64,000 nt of DNA from the NCBI GenBank assembly GCA_004353515.1, contig SMNZ01000004.1, forward strand, positions 124,001 through 188,000, written 5' to 3'. The stretch comes from Alteromonadaceae bacterium M269. Its GTDB lineage: Bacteria; Pseudomonadota; Gammaproteobacteria; Enterobacterales; Alteromonadaceae. Made by a program: the position numbers and the translations under genes. Positions 44,322-54,392 of the stretch are shown here, piece by piece. A model generated the notes under the pieces. That model was not told the DNA's origin. It worked only from the letters and a program-made list of their open reading frames with translations, and did no database searches. Every line of letters starts with the position of its first letter. Positions within the stretch are counted from its first letter, which is position 1.

Positions 44322-45413
44322 TTGGCTTATTTAAGATACTTTCTCATATTTACACTTTCGATTGTGACGTTAGTTGCCTCGACTAATTGGTTTATTGATC
44401 CCTACGGTTTCTTTTGGTCTCCACAGATTTCTAATATCAACGCTAAGAAAACGCAAGCTGTCAATCGCAGCCGATTGGTTAAACCCTATCGTTTAGATAA
44501 AACACTTCCTGAAATTTTACTGATAGGGAATTCACGGATTGAAATGGGTATTCCAGCTGAATCAGAGTTGTTCACATCAGACAATGTATACAATGCGGGT
44601 ATTCCTGGATTACGTCCTGAATTACAGTGGCAAATGGCCCTCAATCAGATTCAAACAAACCCTAACTTAAAGAAAATCTTTTTGAGCTTGGATTACACAG
44701 ACTTTTTAATACAAGACTCGACCTTTGGTTCAGGTACAAAAGCACGTACTGACACCATTGAAACGGATTACATCAAAATCGCACAGTCAGTTTTTTCATT
44801 CGACACCCTAATTAGCAGTATCAAAACTATCCTGACACAAAATAGCGATGTAAATTACATTACCGCTAAAGGAACCAATGTCCCCGATACCTACATCAGT
44901 GTTATGAGAACTGAAGGTAAATCTGCTTTGTTTAAACAAAAGTTAGGAGAGCTAAAAAATACATTCTCACGTGAACACGTTCACGCATCGCATGACACTT
45001 TCTCTCATCCCTATCATCAAATATTAGATCAGGTTATTGACAATGCTTCAGCGAAGAATATCGGCATAACCTTTTTCATTAACCCTTTACACATTACTTA
45101 TATTGAGGAAATAGAGGAAAATCATAAAGTTAATGATTTTTGCCGATGGAAAAACCAATTAGCGACTTACATCGAAAGTGCAGGAAATACCTTGTGGGAT
45201 TTCAGCTTAATATCGCCCTATGCACTTGAGCCAGTTAATTTATCGAAAAATAATGAAGCTATGCAATGGTTCTGGGAACCTGCACATTACAAATCATCAT
45301 TGAGCGAGATTCTTCTTCCTCTTATGGCTAATGGCACTACCTCAAATAGTATTGAATCTTGCGAGATAGTTGAGCAAAAGCTGAAACACTATAGAAGTAA
45401 AGAGTCGATCTAG
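44322..45413 (+). CDS. Periplasmic SGNH-like partner of the MBOAT acyltransferase
   Basis: This is a 363-residue protein with one N-terminal membrane helix (FLIFTLSIVTLVAST) and a periplasmic domain. ILLIGNSRIEMGIP near residues 66-79 fits the block I of SGNH-type hydrolase/acyltransferases, and WEPAHYKSSLSE near the C-terminus could carry the catalytic histidine. The start is a TTG at 44322, eight bases after the MBOAT stop, with AGGG upstream. Role: acceptor-side O-acetylation as in AlgJ/AlgX-like partners. Sequence identity to those is too low to name it. Confidence 0.7.
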   Translation: MAYLRYFLIFTLSIVTLVASTNWFIDPYGFFWSPQISNINAKKTQAVNRSRLVKPYRLDKTLPEILLIGNSRIEMGIPAESELFTSDNVYNAGIPGLRPELQWQMALNQIQTNPNLKKIFLSLDYTDFLIQDSTFGSGTKARTDTIETDYIKIAQSVFSFDTLISSIKTILTQNSDVNYITAKGTNVPDTYISVMRTEGKSALFKQKLGELKNTFSREHVHASHDTFSHPYHQILDQVIDNASAKNIGITFFINPLHITYIEEIEENHKVNDFCRWKNQLATYIESAGNTLWDFSLISPYALEPVNLSKNNEAMQWFWEPAHYKSSLSEILLPLMANGTTSNSIESCEIVEQKLKHYRSKESI

Positions 45414-45550
45414 AGTGGAAACAGTAAATTCAGGAAAAGAACGAGCTAAGTCAATGTTTACACTAAAGTTGCTTTGCTACAACTTCAAACAGATAATAAG
45501 TGCCGCTGGTACCACTTTAATCATTCTAAATAATATTAAGTTGAAGTTTC

Positions 45551-46480
45551 TTGATTAGTACAATTTCTGAATATACAAGCAAAGGTAAAGCCGTAATATT
45601 GAATTATCATAGGGTGTCCGAACACCAAAGTATCTATGATAACGGCCATATGAAAGCCCATCATTTCGAAAATCACCTACGATGGCTTTCAACCTACTAC
45701 AATGTTATTCCACTACCAGAACTCTATATTAATCTGCAGGACAATAGCTTACCCCCTCGAGCGGCATGCATTACTATCGATGATGGTTATTATGATAGCT
45801 ACAGTGTCATATTCCCTCTGCTTAAGAAGTACGGGCTCCAGGCAACTTTTTTTGTATCAACTGAGGGTTTAGAAACAGGCTCACTTTGGGATGAAGACAT
45901 CAAGTATTCAATATTGAATCTTCCATCAATCAAAACAAAAATTGAAATAAAAGGCGATACCTTCGATACCAGTAATTTTGAGAACAGGCTCGCTGCCATG
46001 CGCGAGATAACGCATAAAGTTAAATATATGAGCCTCGATTATCGCAAAGAATACATAGAACAGCTTTCTCGCGAGTGTGAGAACGAGTTGAACCATCACA
46101 CTTTTATTAACGAGAGTCATATAGTCGAAATGGTCGAAAATGGTATGGATATAGGCAGTCACGCCCACTCCCACCCAATTCTAGCCAAAGAAACAGACGA
46201 AATTTCACGAAACGAGATTGCAAAAAGTAAATCTATTTTAGAATCCATGGCGCAAACAGATATTGATTTTTTTGCCTATCCCAATGGCAAGCACGGTGCA
46301 GATTTCGACGATAGACATGTCGGAATACTAAAAGAGCTTGGATTCAAAGGCGCGGTAACGACTGAAAAGGGTGTCGTTTCATCAGCATCAGATGTTTACC
46401 AAATGCCCCGATTTACGCCTTGGGATAAGTCAAAAGTTGGTTTTTGTGGCCGTTTAATCACTAACTTCTTAGGGAAATAA
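45551..46480 (+). CDS. NodB-type polysaccharide deacetylase
   Basis: This is a 309-residue NodB-homology protein without signal. AVILNYHRVSEHQ, the metal motif ITIDDGYYDSY (first Asp pair), IGSHAHSHPILAKE (HxxxH) and FFAYPNGKHG are visible. It would remove N-acetyl groups from a lipid-linked or polymer sugar. The start is a TTG at 45551; no better start exists. The 137 bases before it contain a 34-codon frame (45454-45558) overlapping the start, which has no clear ribosome site and is not called. Confidence 0.85.
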   Translation: MISTISEYTSKGKAVILNYHRVSEHQSIYDNGHMKAHHFENHLRWLSTYYNVIPLPELYINLQDNSLPPRAACITIDDGYYDSYSVIFPLLKKYGLQATFFVSTEGLETGSLWDEDIKYSILNLPSIKTKIEIKGDTFDTSNFENRLAAMREITHKVKYMSLDYRKEYIEQLSRECENELNHHTFINESHIVEMVENGMDIGSHAHSHPILAKETDEISRNEIAKSKSILESMAQTDIDFFAYPNGKHGADFDDRHVGILKELGFKGAVTTEKGVVSSASDVYQMPRFTPWDKSKVGFCGRLITNFLGK

Positions 46481-46482
46481 GG

Positions 46483-47697
46483 ATGGAGCAGCCTTCATCA
46501 CAAAAAACGGTATTAATCATTGCACTGGATTTTCCACCTTGTACAAGTGCAGGCGTGCAACGCTCTCTTATGTTCTGCAAGTACTTAAAGAAGCTAGGAT
46601 GGAACCCTGTTGTACTGACAGTCAATGAAAAGGCCCACAACCAAATCAGTGAGAATTCAGATACAGGCTTGGATATTCCGGTATACCGCTCTTTTACATT
46701 CAACAGTAATCGAGATTTCTCTATCAAAGGAAAATCTGTTTCCTGGTTACAAACACCTGACCGTTGGTGGACTTGGTATTATACGGCAGTACCTCTTGGT
46801 AAGAAGTTGATTGAAAAGTACAAACCTTCAATTATTTGGTCAACATCGCCCGTTATTACCAGTCATAGAATAGCTAACAAGCTATCTGTACACTCGGGTA
46901 TCAAATGGGTTGCGGACTATCGAGATCCCGCACAAGGACACTACGATCGTGACTACAAGCTAAGTAGCGTTTTAAAACAAACAGAATTAGACACGTTTAA
47001 CAATGCAAGCGCGCTAACGTTTACAACTCAGCATACCTCTTTGTTGTATCAGTCTATTTTTCCTCGACTTCCATCAGTTAAGTTTCACGTCATTCCTAAT
47101 GGATTCGACCATAATTCTGAGAAAAAACTAGCGCCAACTCCAAAAGTTTCGAGTGAGAAATTTACACTGCTACATAGTGGGGCCATATACGAAAATGGAC
47201 GTGATCCCACCAATATTCTCGTCGCTATATCTAAACTTAAAGAACATAAATACATTAATAGTGATAACTTTGAGCTAGTCTTTAGAGGATACACAGGCAC
47301 TAAGTTTAACGGTCTAATAGATGAATTAGGGGTTGAAGATGTTGTGAAATTCCTGCCATCGGTATCTTATGAAACATCGTTGGAAGAAATGAATCAAGCA
47401 AGTGCGCTACTGCTCATCCAAGGACCTCTTTTTGTCAATCAAGTTCCCGGTAAGCTCTACGAGTATTTAAGTATGGATAAGCCTATAATATGTGCTTGTC
47501 CCCGACTTTCAGCAACGCATGCCGTATCTCAAGAAGCAGATGGCAGCTTTCAAGCGTTCACAGGTTTAGAGATATTTGGAACCTTACGAAATATGCTTAA
47601 AACCCCTATGACATATCAACGCGACGCCAGCCGTTACAGTCGAGAGTCGGGCGCTAATGAGTTGCACAAAATATTTCTTAAGCTATTGGAAAAGTAA
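46483..47697 (+). CDS. Family 4-type glycosyltransferase
   Basis: This is a 404-residue GT-B transferase: LIIALDFPPCTSAGVQRSLMF at the N-terminus, IIWSTSPVITSHRIAN, WVADYRDPAQGHYDRD, FHVIPNGFDHNSE, and SALLLIQGPLFVNQVPGKLYEYLSMDKPI with the EX7E-like acidic region. It starts two bases after the deacetylase. Probably adds one sugar to the exopolysaccharide repeat unit; donor unknown. Confidence 0.85.
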   Translation: MEQPSSQKTVLIIALDFPPCTSAGVQRSLMFCKYLKKLGWNPVVLTVNEKAHNQISENSDTGLDIPVYRSFTFNSNRDFSIKGKSVSWLQTPDRWWTWYYTAVPLGKKLIEKYKPSIIWSTSPVITSHRIANKLSVHSGIKWVADYRDPAQGHYDRDYKLSSVLKQTELDTFNNASALTFTTQHTSLLYQSIFPRLPSVKFHVIPNGFDHNSEKKLAPTPKVSSEKFTLLHSGAIYENGRDPTNILVAISKLKEHKYINSDNFELVFRGYTGTKFNGLIDELGVEDVVKFLPSVSYETSLEEMNQASALLLIQGPLFVNQVPGKLYEYLSMDKPIICACPRLSATHAVSQEADGSFQAFTGLEIFGTLRNMLKTPMTYQRDASRYSRESGANELHKIFLKLLEK

Positions 47698-47700
47698 ACA

Positions 47701-47781
47701 GTGGAACTATTACTCCTCCTGATAGACATGTGTGCCCTTATTCTCCTCATTTTTTTATACAAGGAAGAAGAAGATAAATGA
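47701..47781 (+). CDS. 26-residue membrane peptide between glycosyltransferase and O-ligase genes
   Basis: The frame starts at GTG 47701, with GGAAAAG about ten bases before it. It encodes MELLLLLIDMCALILLIFLY followed by KEEEDK, then TGA. One hydrophobic helix with a short acidic-basic tail is predicted. Its ATGA overlaps the start of the next gene by four bases, and the ribosome site of that gene (AAGGAAG) lies inside it, so translation is coupled. It has no recognised family and may be either a real small membrane protein or a translational leader for the ligase. Confidence 0.5.
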   Translation: MELLLLLIDMCALILLIFLYKEEEDK

Positions 47782-49088
47782 GAGACGTCCTGGTAGTTAG
47801 CCTATTTTTGGCCATGATCGTTGTTGCGTTTCGTAAGCCTATTGGGGGCCTATGCGTTTGGGTTTGGACTAGCTTTATAACACCTAACTTCTTTCTCTAT
47901 GGCTTTGGTAATAGCATTCGCTTCAACCTCATTGCCGCACTGATGACCATCACAAGTTTTATGATGTTCACGCAGAAAAAGGAAATAACTAAACACTCGC
48001 TCGCAACAACGGTTTATGTTTTTTTTGGATGGAGCCTAATCACTGCGATCTTTGCTATCCATGATTCACCAGACATTGCATTCATTAGTGACGCCTTCTT
48101 CCGCGCTATGGTGTTATTTGTCTTTATCCTCTTCATTATCAAAACAGAGAACCAATTCAGGGTTATTTGTATCGCATTCTGCCTATCGCTTGGATTCTAC
48201 AGTGTTGCTGAAGGGTTAAAGTATTTTCTTAGTGGTGGTGGTCACCGTATTGTAGGGCCTGCGAACAGTGCCTTGACCGATAACAACCACTTCGCCTTGG
48301 GTATCAATATGATGATCCCATTCTTGTTAGCTTTACACGCCGAATTCAAACAGAAATATTTAAAACTTGCTATTGTCGGGGTCATACTCACTTCAATCCT
48401 AACTGTTATGGGCACTAACTCACGAGGCGGGTTCATTGGTTTGATGGTAATTGGGGGCTTCTATTTCCTTCATTCCAAGAAGAAGCTGCTGATTATTACC
48501 CTTGTGCTCATACTTGGCGGTACAGTCATTAGCTTAGTGCCTGATAATTATTTCGCTCGTATCGATACTATCAACAACGCACAAGAAGATTTGTCGTTCT
48601 TAGGTCGTGTTGTAGCCTGGAAGCAAAGTATTTTGATAGCACTTGATAACCCTATCACTGGTGGCGGTTTCAACGCGGTGCAAACAGCATCCGTTTGGTA
48701 CACCTACGCACCTGATTTCGATACAACTTGGTTAATGAACACGCCTCACCCAATAGAAACAGGCGTCAAAGCGGCACACAGTATCTATTTCCAGGTTTTA
48801 GGAGACCAAGGTTTTACTGGCATCATTTTGTTCTGCTTTATGTTGTATTTTTCTATCATCAAATCCTATGGCGTAATGAAATATCGCCCCCCTGACAGTA
48901 ACGGAGAGAGAGTCTGGGTTAATTCTTGGGGACAAGCTTGTTTTCTGTCTATGGTTGTCTACTCAATCGGTGGAGCACTATTGAGTCTGGCTTATTTTGA
49001 GCTTCTCTACCTTGTTCTAGCTCTAATTTGTGTACTCGATGCAGAAGTTAAGAAACAAAAAGCACAATCTTTAATTGCAACAAGTTAA
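47778..49088 (+). CDS. Exosortase A-associated O-glycosylation ligase (Wzy_C family)
   Basis: This is a 436-residue polytopic protein of the O-antigen ligase/polymerase superfamily. Signs are the large loop LGRVVAWKQSILIALDNPITGGGFNAVQ and HSIYFQVLGDQGFTGIILF, plus GTNSRGGFIGL in the core. The form with VAEGLKYFLSGGGHRIVGP after the fifth helix is that of the putative O-glycosylation ligase linked to XrtA. It may join polymer units or attach glycan to protein. Genes for flippase and transferases flank it. Confidence 0.9.
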   Translation: MRDVLVVSLFLAMIVVAFRKPIGGLCVWVWTSFITPNFFLYGFGNSIRFNLIAALMTITSFMMFTQKKEITKHSLATTVYVFFGWSLITAIFAIHDSPDIAFISDAFFRAMVLFVFILFIIKTENQFRVICIAFCLSLGFYSVAEGLKYFLSGGGHRIVGPANSALTDNNHFALGINMMIPFLLALHAEFKQKYLKLAIVGVILTSILTVMGTNSRGGFIGLMVIGGFYFLHSKKKLLIITLVLILGGTVISLVPDNYFARIDTINNAQEDLSFLGRVVAWKQSILIALDNPITGGGFNAVQTASVWYTYAPDFDTTWLMNTPHPIETGVKAAHSIYFQVLGDQGFTGIILFCFMLYFSIIKSYGVMKYRPPDSNGERVWVNSWGQACFLSMVVYSIGGALLSLAYFELLYLVLALICVLDAEVKKQKAQSLIATS

Positions 49089-49094
49089 GGCTTA

Positions 49095-50579
49095 ATGGAT
49101 ACCACTCAAAAAGCAGTACGTAGCTCTGTCGTTATTGTTATCGCGACTTGGCTAAAAAGAGTCATTGGCATTGTCAGTATTATTCTACTTGCTCGATTCT
49201 TAGGCCCCAGTGACTATGGGATAGTCGCTATTGGGCTATTGGTTCTCCGCTTTCTCGAAGTCGTTAGTGAAACCGGCATCAACCAATACGTATTGAGTAG
49301 AAAGGAAATTAGCGACTCGGAGTTGAATACAGCTTGGACGCTAAAACTTGTAACTCGCATTGTTCTCAGTATTTTATTGATAACCCTGTCTCAACCCTTT
49401 GCACAGTTCTTTGAAAACCCAGAACTTGTGGTCGTTTTTATTGCTTTAGCCTTTGTACCATTGATACAAGGACTGGAGAGCCCAAGCAGCTTAATCCTCT
49501 CTAGAGCCTTGGAATATAAGAAAATCGCTATCTTAACCATAGTGGCTAAATTAACGTCTTTCGCCGTTACCTTAACACTCGCAATTGTGTATCAAAGTTA
49601 TTGGGCACTGATTATAGGTGATTTAGTTCTTGCCGTTACAACAACAACCTTGAGTTACTTTATCCTGTCATATAAGCCTAAATTCACACTGAACAATTGG
49701 CGCAAGCAATGGGAATTCTCTCAATGGATACTCTATAAAGGCATCGTTGGCTACAGTCGAGCCAAGTTTGATGTGTTTATCATTGGGAAGTACTTCGACG
49801 AAGTTCAGACCGGGCTTTACACCATGTCCAAGCATTTAATCTTGATGCCGTACGACATGATTGCTGCCCCTGTTATCAACATTATGATAACGACCATCAG
49901 CAAAGAAACTCAAAATGAGTCCAAAGTTAGAGACCTTATAACCCTACTGATTTATGCCATGATTTGTATTATGTTGCCTATAGTAGCGATGATTATTTTG
50001 GTCACGCCTTTTGCAATCCCTTTTTTATTAGGCGACCAATGGATAGATGCCACACTTCTTATCCAAATTATGATCGTTATCTCTCTTTTTACTGCGATTA
50101 ATAGTGTCATAATCTCAGCAATGAATGCTTTCCAGATTGTGAAGAGCATTTTTATGCTAGACCTTTTAACCTTCCTGATAACAGCTATAACAGTTTATAT
50201 CGTTAGAGATAGCACTCTAGAAGAATTCTCTGTAGTACAATCAATATTGTCTCTTTGTACCGTCTCACTGTTCCTCATTGTCATTAAGCGGTTCTGCAAC
50301 ATCCCTATGCTAAGTTTGCTTGTAGCGTTAATACCAAGCTTTGCAAGCGTCTATATCTGTTATCTAGGTGTTCAACTGAGTGATATAGAGATAACGCTTC
50401 AGATGGGGTTACTGGAATTCATAGGCGTAGCTTTATTAGTTACTGCACTCTATTTATTGTCCTTTGGCCTTCTATCGTCAGTATTTTCGAAGTTTTCGAA
50501 AGAAAATGCCGCACTAATAGGCTATGTATTAAAAATAGGGGCAGTTGATAAAATAGTAAGGAAGTTAAGGAAAACTTAA
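49095..50579 (+). CDS. Oligosaccharide flippase (Wzx/MOP family)
   Basis: This is a 494-residue protein with about 12-14 membrane helices of the polysaccharide-transporter fold. SVVIVIATWLKRVIGIVSII near the start, LLARFLGPSDYGIVAIGLLVLRF, then VKFDVFIIGKYF-like segments (AKFDVFIIGKYFDEVQTGLYTM) match WzxC-type flippases. It follows the ligase by six bases and is the last gene on the plus strand. It would translocate lipid-linked repeat units. Confidence 0.92.
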   Translation: MDTTQKAVRSSVVIVIATWLKRVIGIVSIILLARFLGPSDYGIVAIGLLVLRFLEVVSETGINQYVLSRKEISDSELNTAWTLKLVTRIVLSILLITLSQPFAQFFENPELVVVFIALAFVPLIQGLESPSSLILSRALEYKKIAILTIVAKLTSFAVTLTLAIVYQSYWALIIGDLVLAVTTTTLSYFILSYKPKFTLNNWRKQWEFSQWILYKGIVGYSRAKFDVFIIGKYFDEVQTGLYTMSKHLILMPYDMIAAPVINIMITTISKETQNESKVRDLITLLIYAMICIMLPIVAMIILVTPFAIPFLLGDQWIDATLLIQIMIVISLFTAINSVIISAMNAFQIVKSIFMLDLLTFLITAITVYIVRDSTLEEFSVVQSILSLCTVSLFLIVIKRFCNIPMLSLLVALIPSFASVYICYLGVQLSDIEITLQMGLLEFIGVALLVTALYLLSFGLLSSVFSKFSKENAALIGYVLKIGAVDKIVRKLRKT

Positions 50580-50627
50580 TCTAACCCAGAGAAGCGACTT
50601 AGCTCAGCTTGCAAAACATAGGTGAAG

Positions 50628-53012
50628 TTACTTAGTTTTAAAAGTCGAAACACCCGCATCAAATGATTGTTTAACCCCGTTTAAATCTAAAGTACCAGGC
50701 TCTTCTGAAATAACGACAACGTGGCTCGACAGAGCATTATCAGCCAGTGATAACTCTCGCTCACTATCACTTTTCACCCAAATAATCATGACAGAGCCTA
50801 CTTCCCATGCACTGTATAACGGATTCTCTTCCACTTTATTGACACTTTTAGTGGAGTTGCTGCCAGTAGGTATAAGTAAAGAGATTAAGTTTTTATCAAT
50901 CCCACTGGATGAAGCAGGAAGTTCTACACGCCAGTTAGCAATATCAAGCCAACGCTGCGATTGATAACCTTGGTCAAAGATACGGCCCTCCAACGTCGTA
51001 AGGTCACTATCGATGTGCACGAACTGACTGTAAGTTGGACCACCTACTACTTGATTCGCTAATGCGCCAGATGTCAGATTAACAACTTTAAGTTCAGTCT
51101 CTCCAGCTTCCAATTGAAACAAGTTAGAGTCCGTTTTCATAACGCCATTGACCGCACTGCCTTGAACAACAACCTCTTCACCAAACTGTGCTGGTTTGTC
51201 AGGCATATAATAAACTTGCAATGGGATCATAGCTGGGTCTATAACAGTTACCTTGTCATAGACAACAACGAGGTCAGCATCATTAAGATAAGTTAAATAC
51301 CTGACAACACGTCTAACCTTCGCGCTTTCATTATTAGTCGAGTAGCGAATACTGTTATAGGCATTGGTGATATCAACAGCGATACTGGTTTTTACTGAAG
51401 GTATATGTTCGTAATCCAATAAATCACTGGTTCTGTATTTATTAGCCTCGAAATCTTCCAACCATTCCTTATGGCTCACAATAGAGCTTCCTAATCCGAT
51501 AGGAACACGTTGCCCGCCATCGTGATTATCAAGCTTATAGTTCCTATCAGGCGCAAAACTCTCTTCTGGGTTAAGGATTCTTAACGTATTTTTTGCTATC
51601 GAACGCGATGAAAAGTACATGCGGTTTTCAGTATTCATCCCATTGTACGTACTGGCATTGACGATAAGTGGCGTATTCTTAAACAGCGTAAAATGCCCCG
51701 CGTCATTGTGTTGATGATGTGTATATATATGACTTGCGCGGAACTGAATAAAGGTATCGTTTGCTCCCCACCCACTTCTTATAACAACATGATTACTCAT
51801 CCCTTTTCCGAAAATATCAGAAGCAGGTAACAAGTGGTCTAATGGTTCCAGCGTGACTGCTCTGTCTTCTTTAGATACGGCTTCAGGTGAGAACCAACCA
51901 TCCGAACCGATAAGAGGTAGAAGCTTTCTATACCCCGCCCAATAACTTGAGAGTCCGTACCTTCTAGTGAGTAATTCAGAGTAAACATCAATTGCTTCGT
52001 CATCGGTGACCAAGGATAAGTAATCCATCACTTTGGCTGTTTCATCGCGCAAGTCAATTCTTGGCCCTTCGTCAGCCCACCCCTGAATCGTCCAATCAGG
52101 GCGAGTATTGTAGATATGCCAATAACCTATTCGCTGTTGTAACGCACTCACCCTTGCGTTGACACTCTCACCTTCGAAGGTCAAAGACTTAAAAGCTTCT
52201 AGTGCCATAACCACTTGCAGGGCGCGTTCATTTATCCAATAGTTGTAACCTTCTGGCCATATCTCAGCTTTTTCCAGCGCAACATAAAAATCATAAAAAT
52301 GGCCTATTGCCCTTGCAATAATCGCTTTATCTCTTTCAGATTCCCCCTCCAATTGACTGGCCAACAATAACGCAAGGGAAGCGAGAACAGAGCGCCCATG
52401 AAACAAAGAAGCGCTATCCCCATCAAGCTTTTGCAGATACAGATCCAACATATTGTAGGTTTTGTGTTGAAGGGCCTCATTCCGATCAGGCGAGACATCA
52501 GCAACGGCCTTTAAATGCTCATAGGCCATAACAAAATCGAGAGCATTACCATAGCTTCCAACTTCTTTAGGCACAGCAAATGAGAACCTCATCAACAAAT
52601 TCTCGAACAGATAGCTATCAACTTCCCCTGTTGCCACACAATAGCCTACCGCAGCCATATTGCTTTGATTGATGCTGTCGCAATCAGGCGTATAAAAGCG
52701 CTTATCTTTCAGAATATTAACGCGCTGTTGAAAATAGGCTTTACGCTCATCTAAATTGAGCTGATTGAGATAAGAGAATACTTTGAGTTGGCCAGGTTCT
52801 TCCCAACCAGATTGAATATATTCACCGTCGTATTTTTCACTGTAACGGATAAGTGGATCATCAACAGTCGAGGTACCGAGTTCAACAGAAATACGATTGA
52901 CGACCTCTAAAAACGTATAGTTGTAGTTATTCATTAAGAAGGCAATAACGCCAAGCGCTCCACCCACGAGCAATACCACCAAAACAACTAATGTAATAAT
53001 TACTTTTTTCAT
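50628..53012 (-). CDS. Heparinase II/III-like polysaccharide lyase
   Basis: This is a 794-residue protein with one N-terminal membrane helix (VIITLVVLVVLLVGGALGVI) and a large periplasmic part. An alpha/alpha-barrel region precedes the heparinase II/III-like domain, whose motif HTHHQHNDAGHFTLF near residue 430 includes the His and Asn/Asp residues of these lyases. It may trim the exopolysaccharide during export, as alginate lyases do in alginate systems. It is the last gene of the right-arm minus-strand operon. Substrate unproved. Confidence 0.85.
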   Translation of the reverse strand: MKKVIITLVVLVVLLVGGALGVIAFLMNNYNYTFLEVVNRISVELGTSTVDDPLIRYSEKYDGEYIQSGWEEPGQLKVFSYLNQLNLDERKAYFQQRVNILKDKRFYTPDCDSINQSNMAAVGYCVATGEVDSYLFENLLMRFSFAVPKEVGSYGNALDFVMAYEHLKAVADVSPDRNEALQHKTYNMLDLYLQKLDGDSASLFHGRSVLASLALLLASQLEGESERDKAIIARAIGHFYDFYVALEKAEIWPEGYNYWINERALQVVMALEAFKSLTFEGESVNARVSALQQRIGYWHIYNTRPDWTIQGWADEGPRIDLRDETAKVMDYLSLVTDDEAIDVYSELLTRRYGLSSYWAGYRKLLPLIGSDGWFSPEAVSKEDRAVTLEPLDHLLPASDIFGKGMSNHVVIRSGWGANDTFIQFRASHIYTHHQHNDAGHFTLFKNTPLIVNASTYNGMNTENRMYFSSRSIAKNTLRILNPEESFAPDRNYKLDNHDGGQRVPIGLGSSIVSHKEWLEDFEANKYRTSDLLDYEHIPSVKTSIAVDITNAYNSIRYSTNNESAKVRRVVRYLTYLNDADLVVVYDKVTVIDPAMIPLQVYYMPDKPAQFGEEVVVQGSAVNGVMKTDSNLFQLEAGETELKVVNLTSGALANQVVGGPTYSQFVHIDSDLTTLEGRIFDQGYQSQRWLDIANWRVELPASSSGIDKNLISLLIPTGSNSTKSVNKVEENPLYSAWEVGSVMIIWVKSDSERELSLADNALSSHVVVISEEPGTLDLNGVKQSFDAGVSTFKTK

Positions 53013-53048
53013 TTTAGGGTCCGCATTAAGCTTATCTAAGAGCTCGGT

Positions 53049-54392
53049 TTATACGTTACAAATAACATACCTATATTTGCCTGATTTTTCAGGTGTGAGT
53101 GCGCTGACTTCTTTAACCTTTATGTCGACATCTTGCCCCACTCGCTCTTTCAAGCCATCAATAATGGTGAGTTCTACCTCTTCATTCATCTCGCCAGCGA
53201 GAACAATCTCAACATCGATATGAGTGAGCGTTTGTTGGGTAATCTTAAACTCTTCTATGCCATTGATTTCACGTAAAACATAAATCAACGACAGCCCATG
53301 CATCTTGGTTCCATTAGATGCATAAACAAAATCAGTGCTACGTCCTTGAATGTCAGCCAATATTGGTAAGCCTCGCCCACATTCACAATCGTGTGTTGCA
53401 ATTCTGGCAACGTCCCCGGTTCGATATCGGATAAAAGGAAAATCACTGGTTGCTAAATGTGTGACAACAATTTCCCCCATTTCGCCATCAGGCAGAACAT
53501 TCAAATCATCATCAACAATTTCCACAATAATATCTTCAGCGCTGATATGCATATTGCCCTTGGGACATTCGTGAGCAATAAAGCCTGCATCACGTCCGCC
53601 ATAGCCGTTGGCGACAGGGGCATTAAACACAGTTTCGATAATTTCTCTTTGATAATCGTAGAGCCGCTCTGATGTTACGAAGACAACTTTGATACCGCAA
53701 TCGGACATGTCGATGCCCCAGCGTTGCGCTTGCTTAGCCAGTAACGCAAAAACCGAAGGATAGCCAAACAGCATCTTAGGCTTTCTCTGCTTTATCTGCT
53801 CTAAAAAACCTTTGACACTATCATCAGATAAATCAAATGCAGGAATAAGATGGGTGCGGAACATGAAGTCACGCACAATTTTAACGCGGTCCTGGCTATT
53901 CAACTCAATGGGTGATCCCCAAGCGACAACCTCAACATCACCAATATCAACATCCCACCAGCGCGTTGCTCTCCACTTTTCTGCAACGTCATGGCTAACC
54001 CGTTCTTTCCCTAATAAAAATATCAACGGGTTACCGCTAGAACCGCCAGTGCTAAATTCGCTCACTGCGCCTGCATTTGTCGACAGTAAGTTATCAAAAT
54101 TCTGCTGGATAACAGCCTTTGTCATAAACGGCAGTTTCGTTAAGTCACCTGCTGTTTGAATATCACTTACCTTAAGGCCTGCATCATCAAACATCGACCT
54201 CACGTAGCGATTATTCTCGTATAGATTAGCGAGAAAACTCTGAAGGCGTTTTGATTGTTGTTCCAGAATCTGTTCTTTGGTCAACCATTGACTTTTTTCC
54301 AGATCATTTTTTATGGAAACCGTATCGTGTTTCTTTAACTTCTCATGCAGAGGAAACAGTAACTTAGAAACCAATTGAGTATAGAGAGACAT
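53049..54392 (-). CDS. PaaK/CapK-type AMP-forming ligase-like protein
   Basis: This is a 447-residue adenylate-forming enzyme of the phenylacetate-CoA ligase family. SEFSTGGSSGNPLIFLLGKE is the ATP P-loop, VANGYGGRDAGFIAHECPKG the A5 region, IRYRTGDVARI the A7 motif and CECGRGLPILADIQGRSTDF the CxC-containing segment seen in CapK-type proteins. The start overlaps the stop of the following glycosyltransferase gene by one base. In polysaccharide loci such proteins may activate an acyl or amino acid substituent. The substrate is unknown. Confidence 0.85.
   Translation of the reverse strand: MSLYTQLVSKLLFPLHEKLKKHDTVSIKNDLEKSQWLTKEQILEQQSKRLQSFLANLYENNRYVRSMFDDAGLKVSDIQTAGDLTKLPFMTKAVIQQNFDNLLSTNAGAVSEFSTGGSSGNPLIFLLGKERVSHDVAEKWRATRWWDVDIGDVEVVAWGSPIELNSQDRVKIVRDFMFRTHLIPAFDLSDDSVKGFLEQIKQRKPKMLFGYPSVFALLAKQAQRWGIDMSDCGIKVVFVTSERLYDYQREIIETVFNAPVANGYGGRDAGFIAHECPKGNMHISAEDIIVEIVDDDLNVLPDGEMGEIVVTHLATSDFPFIRYRTGDVARIATHDCECGRGLPILADIQGRSTDFVYASNGTKMHGLSLIYVLREINGIEEFKITQQTLTHIDVEIVLAGEMNEEVELTIIDGLKERVGQDVDIKVKEVSALTPEKSGKYRYVICNV

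Noticed and set aside
45454-45558. 34-codon frame overlapping the deacetylase start
   Set aside because: It lacks a good ribosome site and a recognisable product; it could be a leader peptide, but there is no support.
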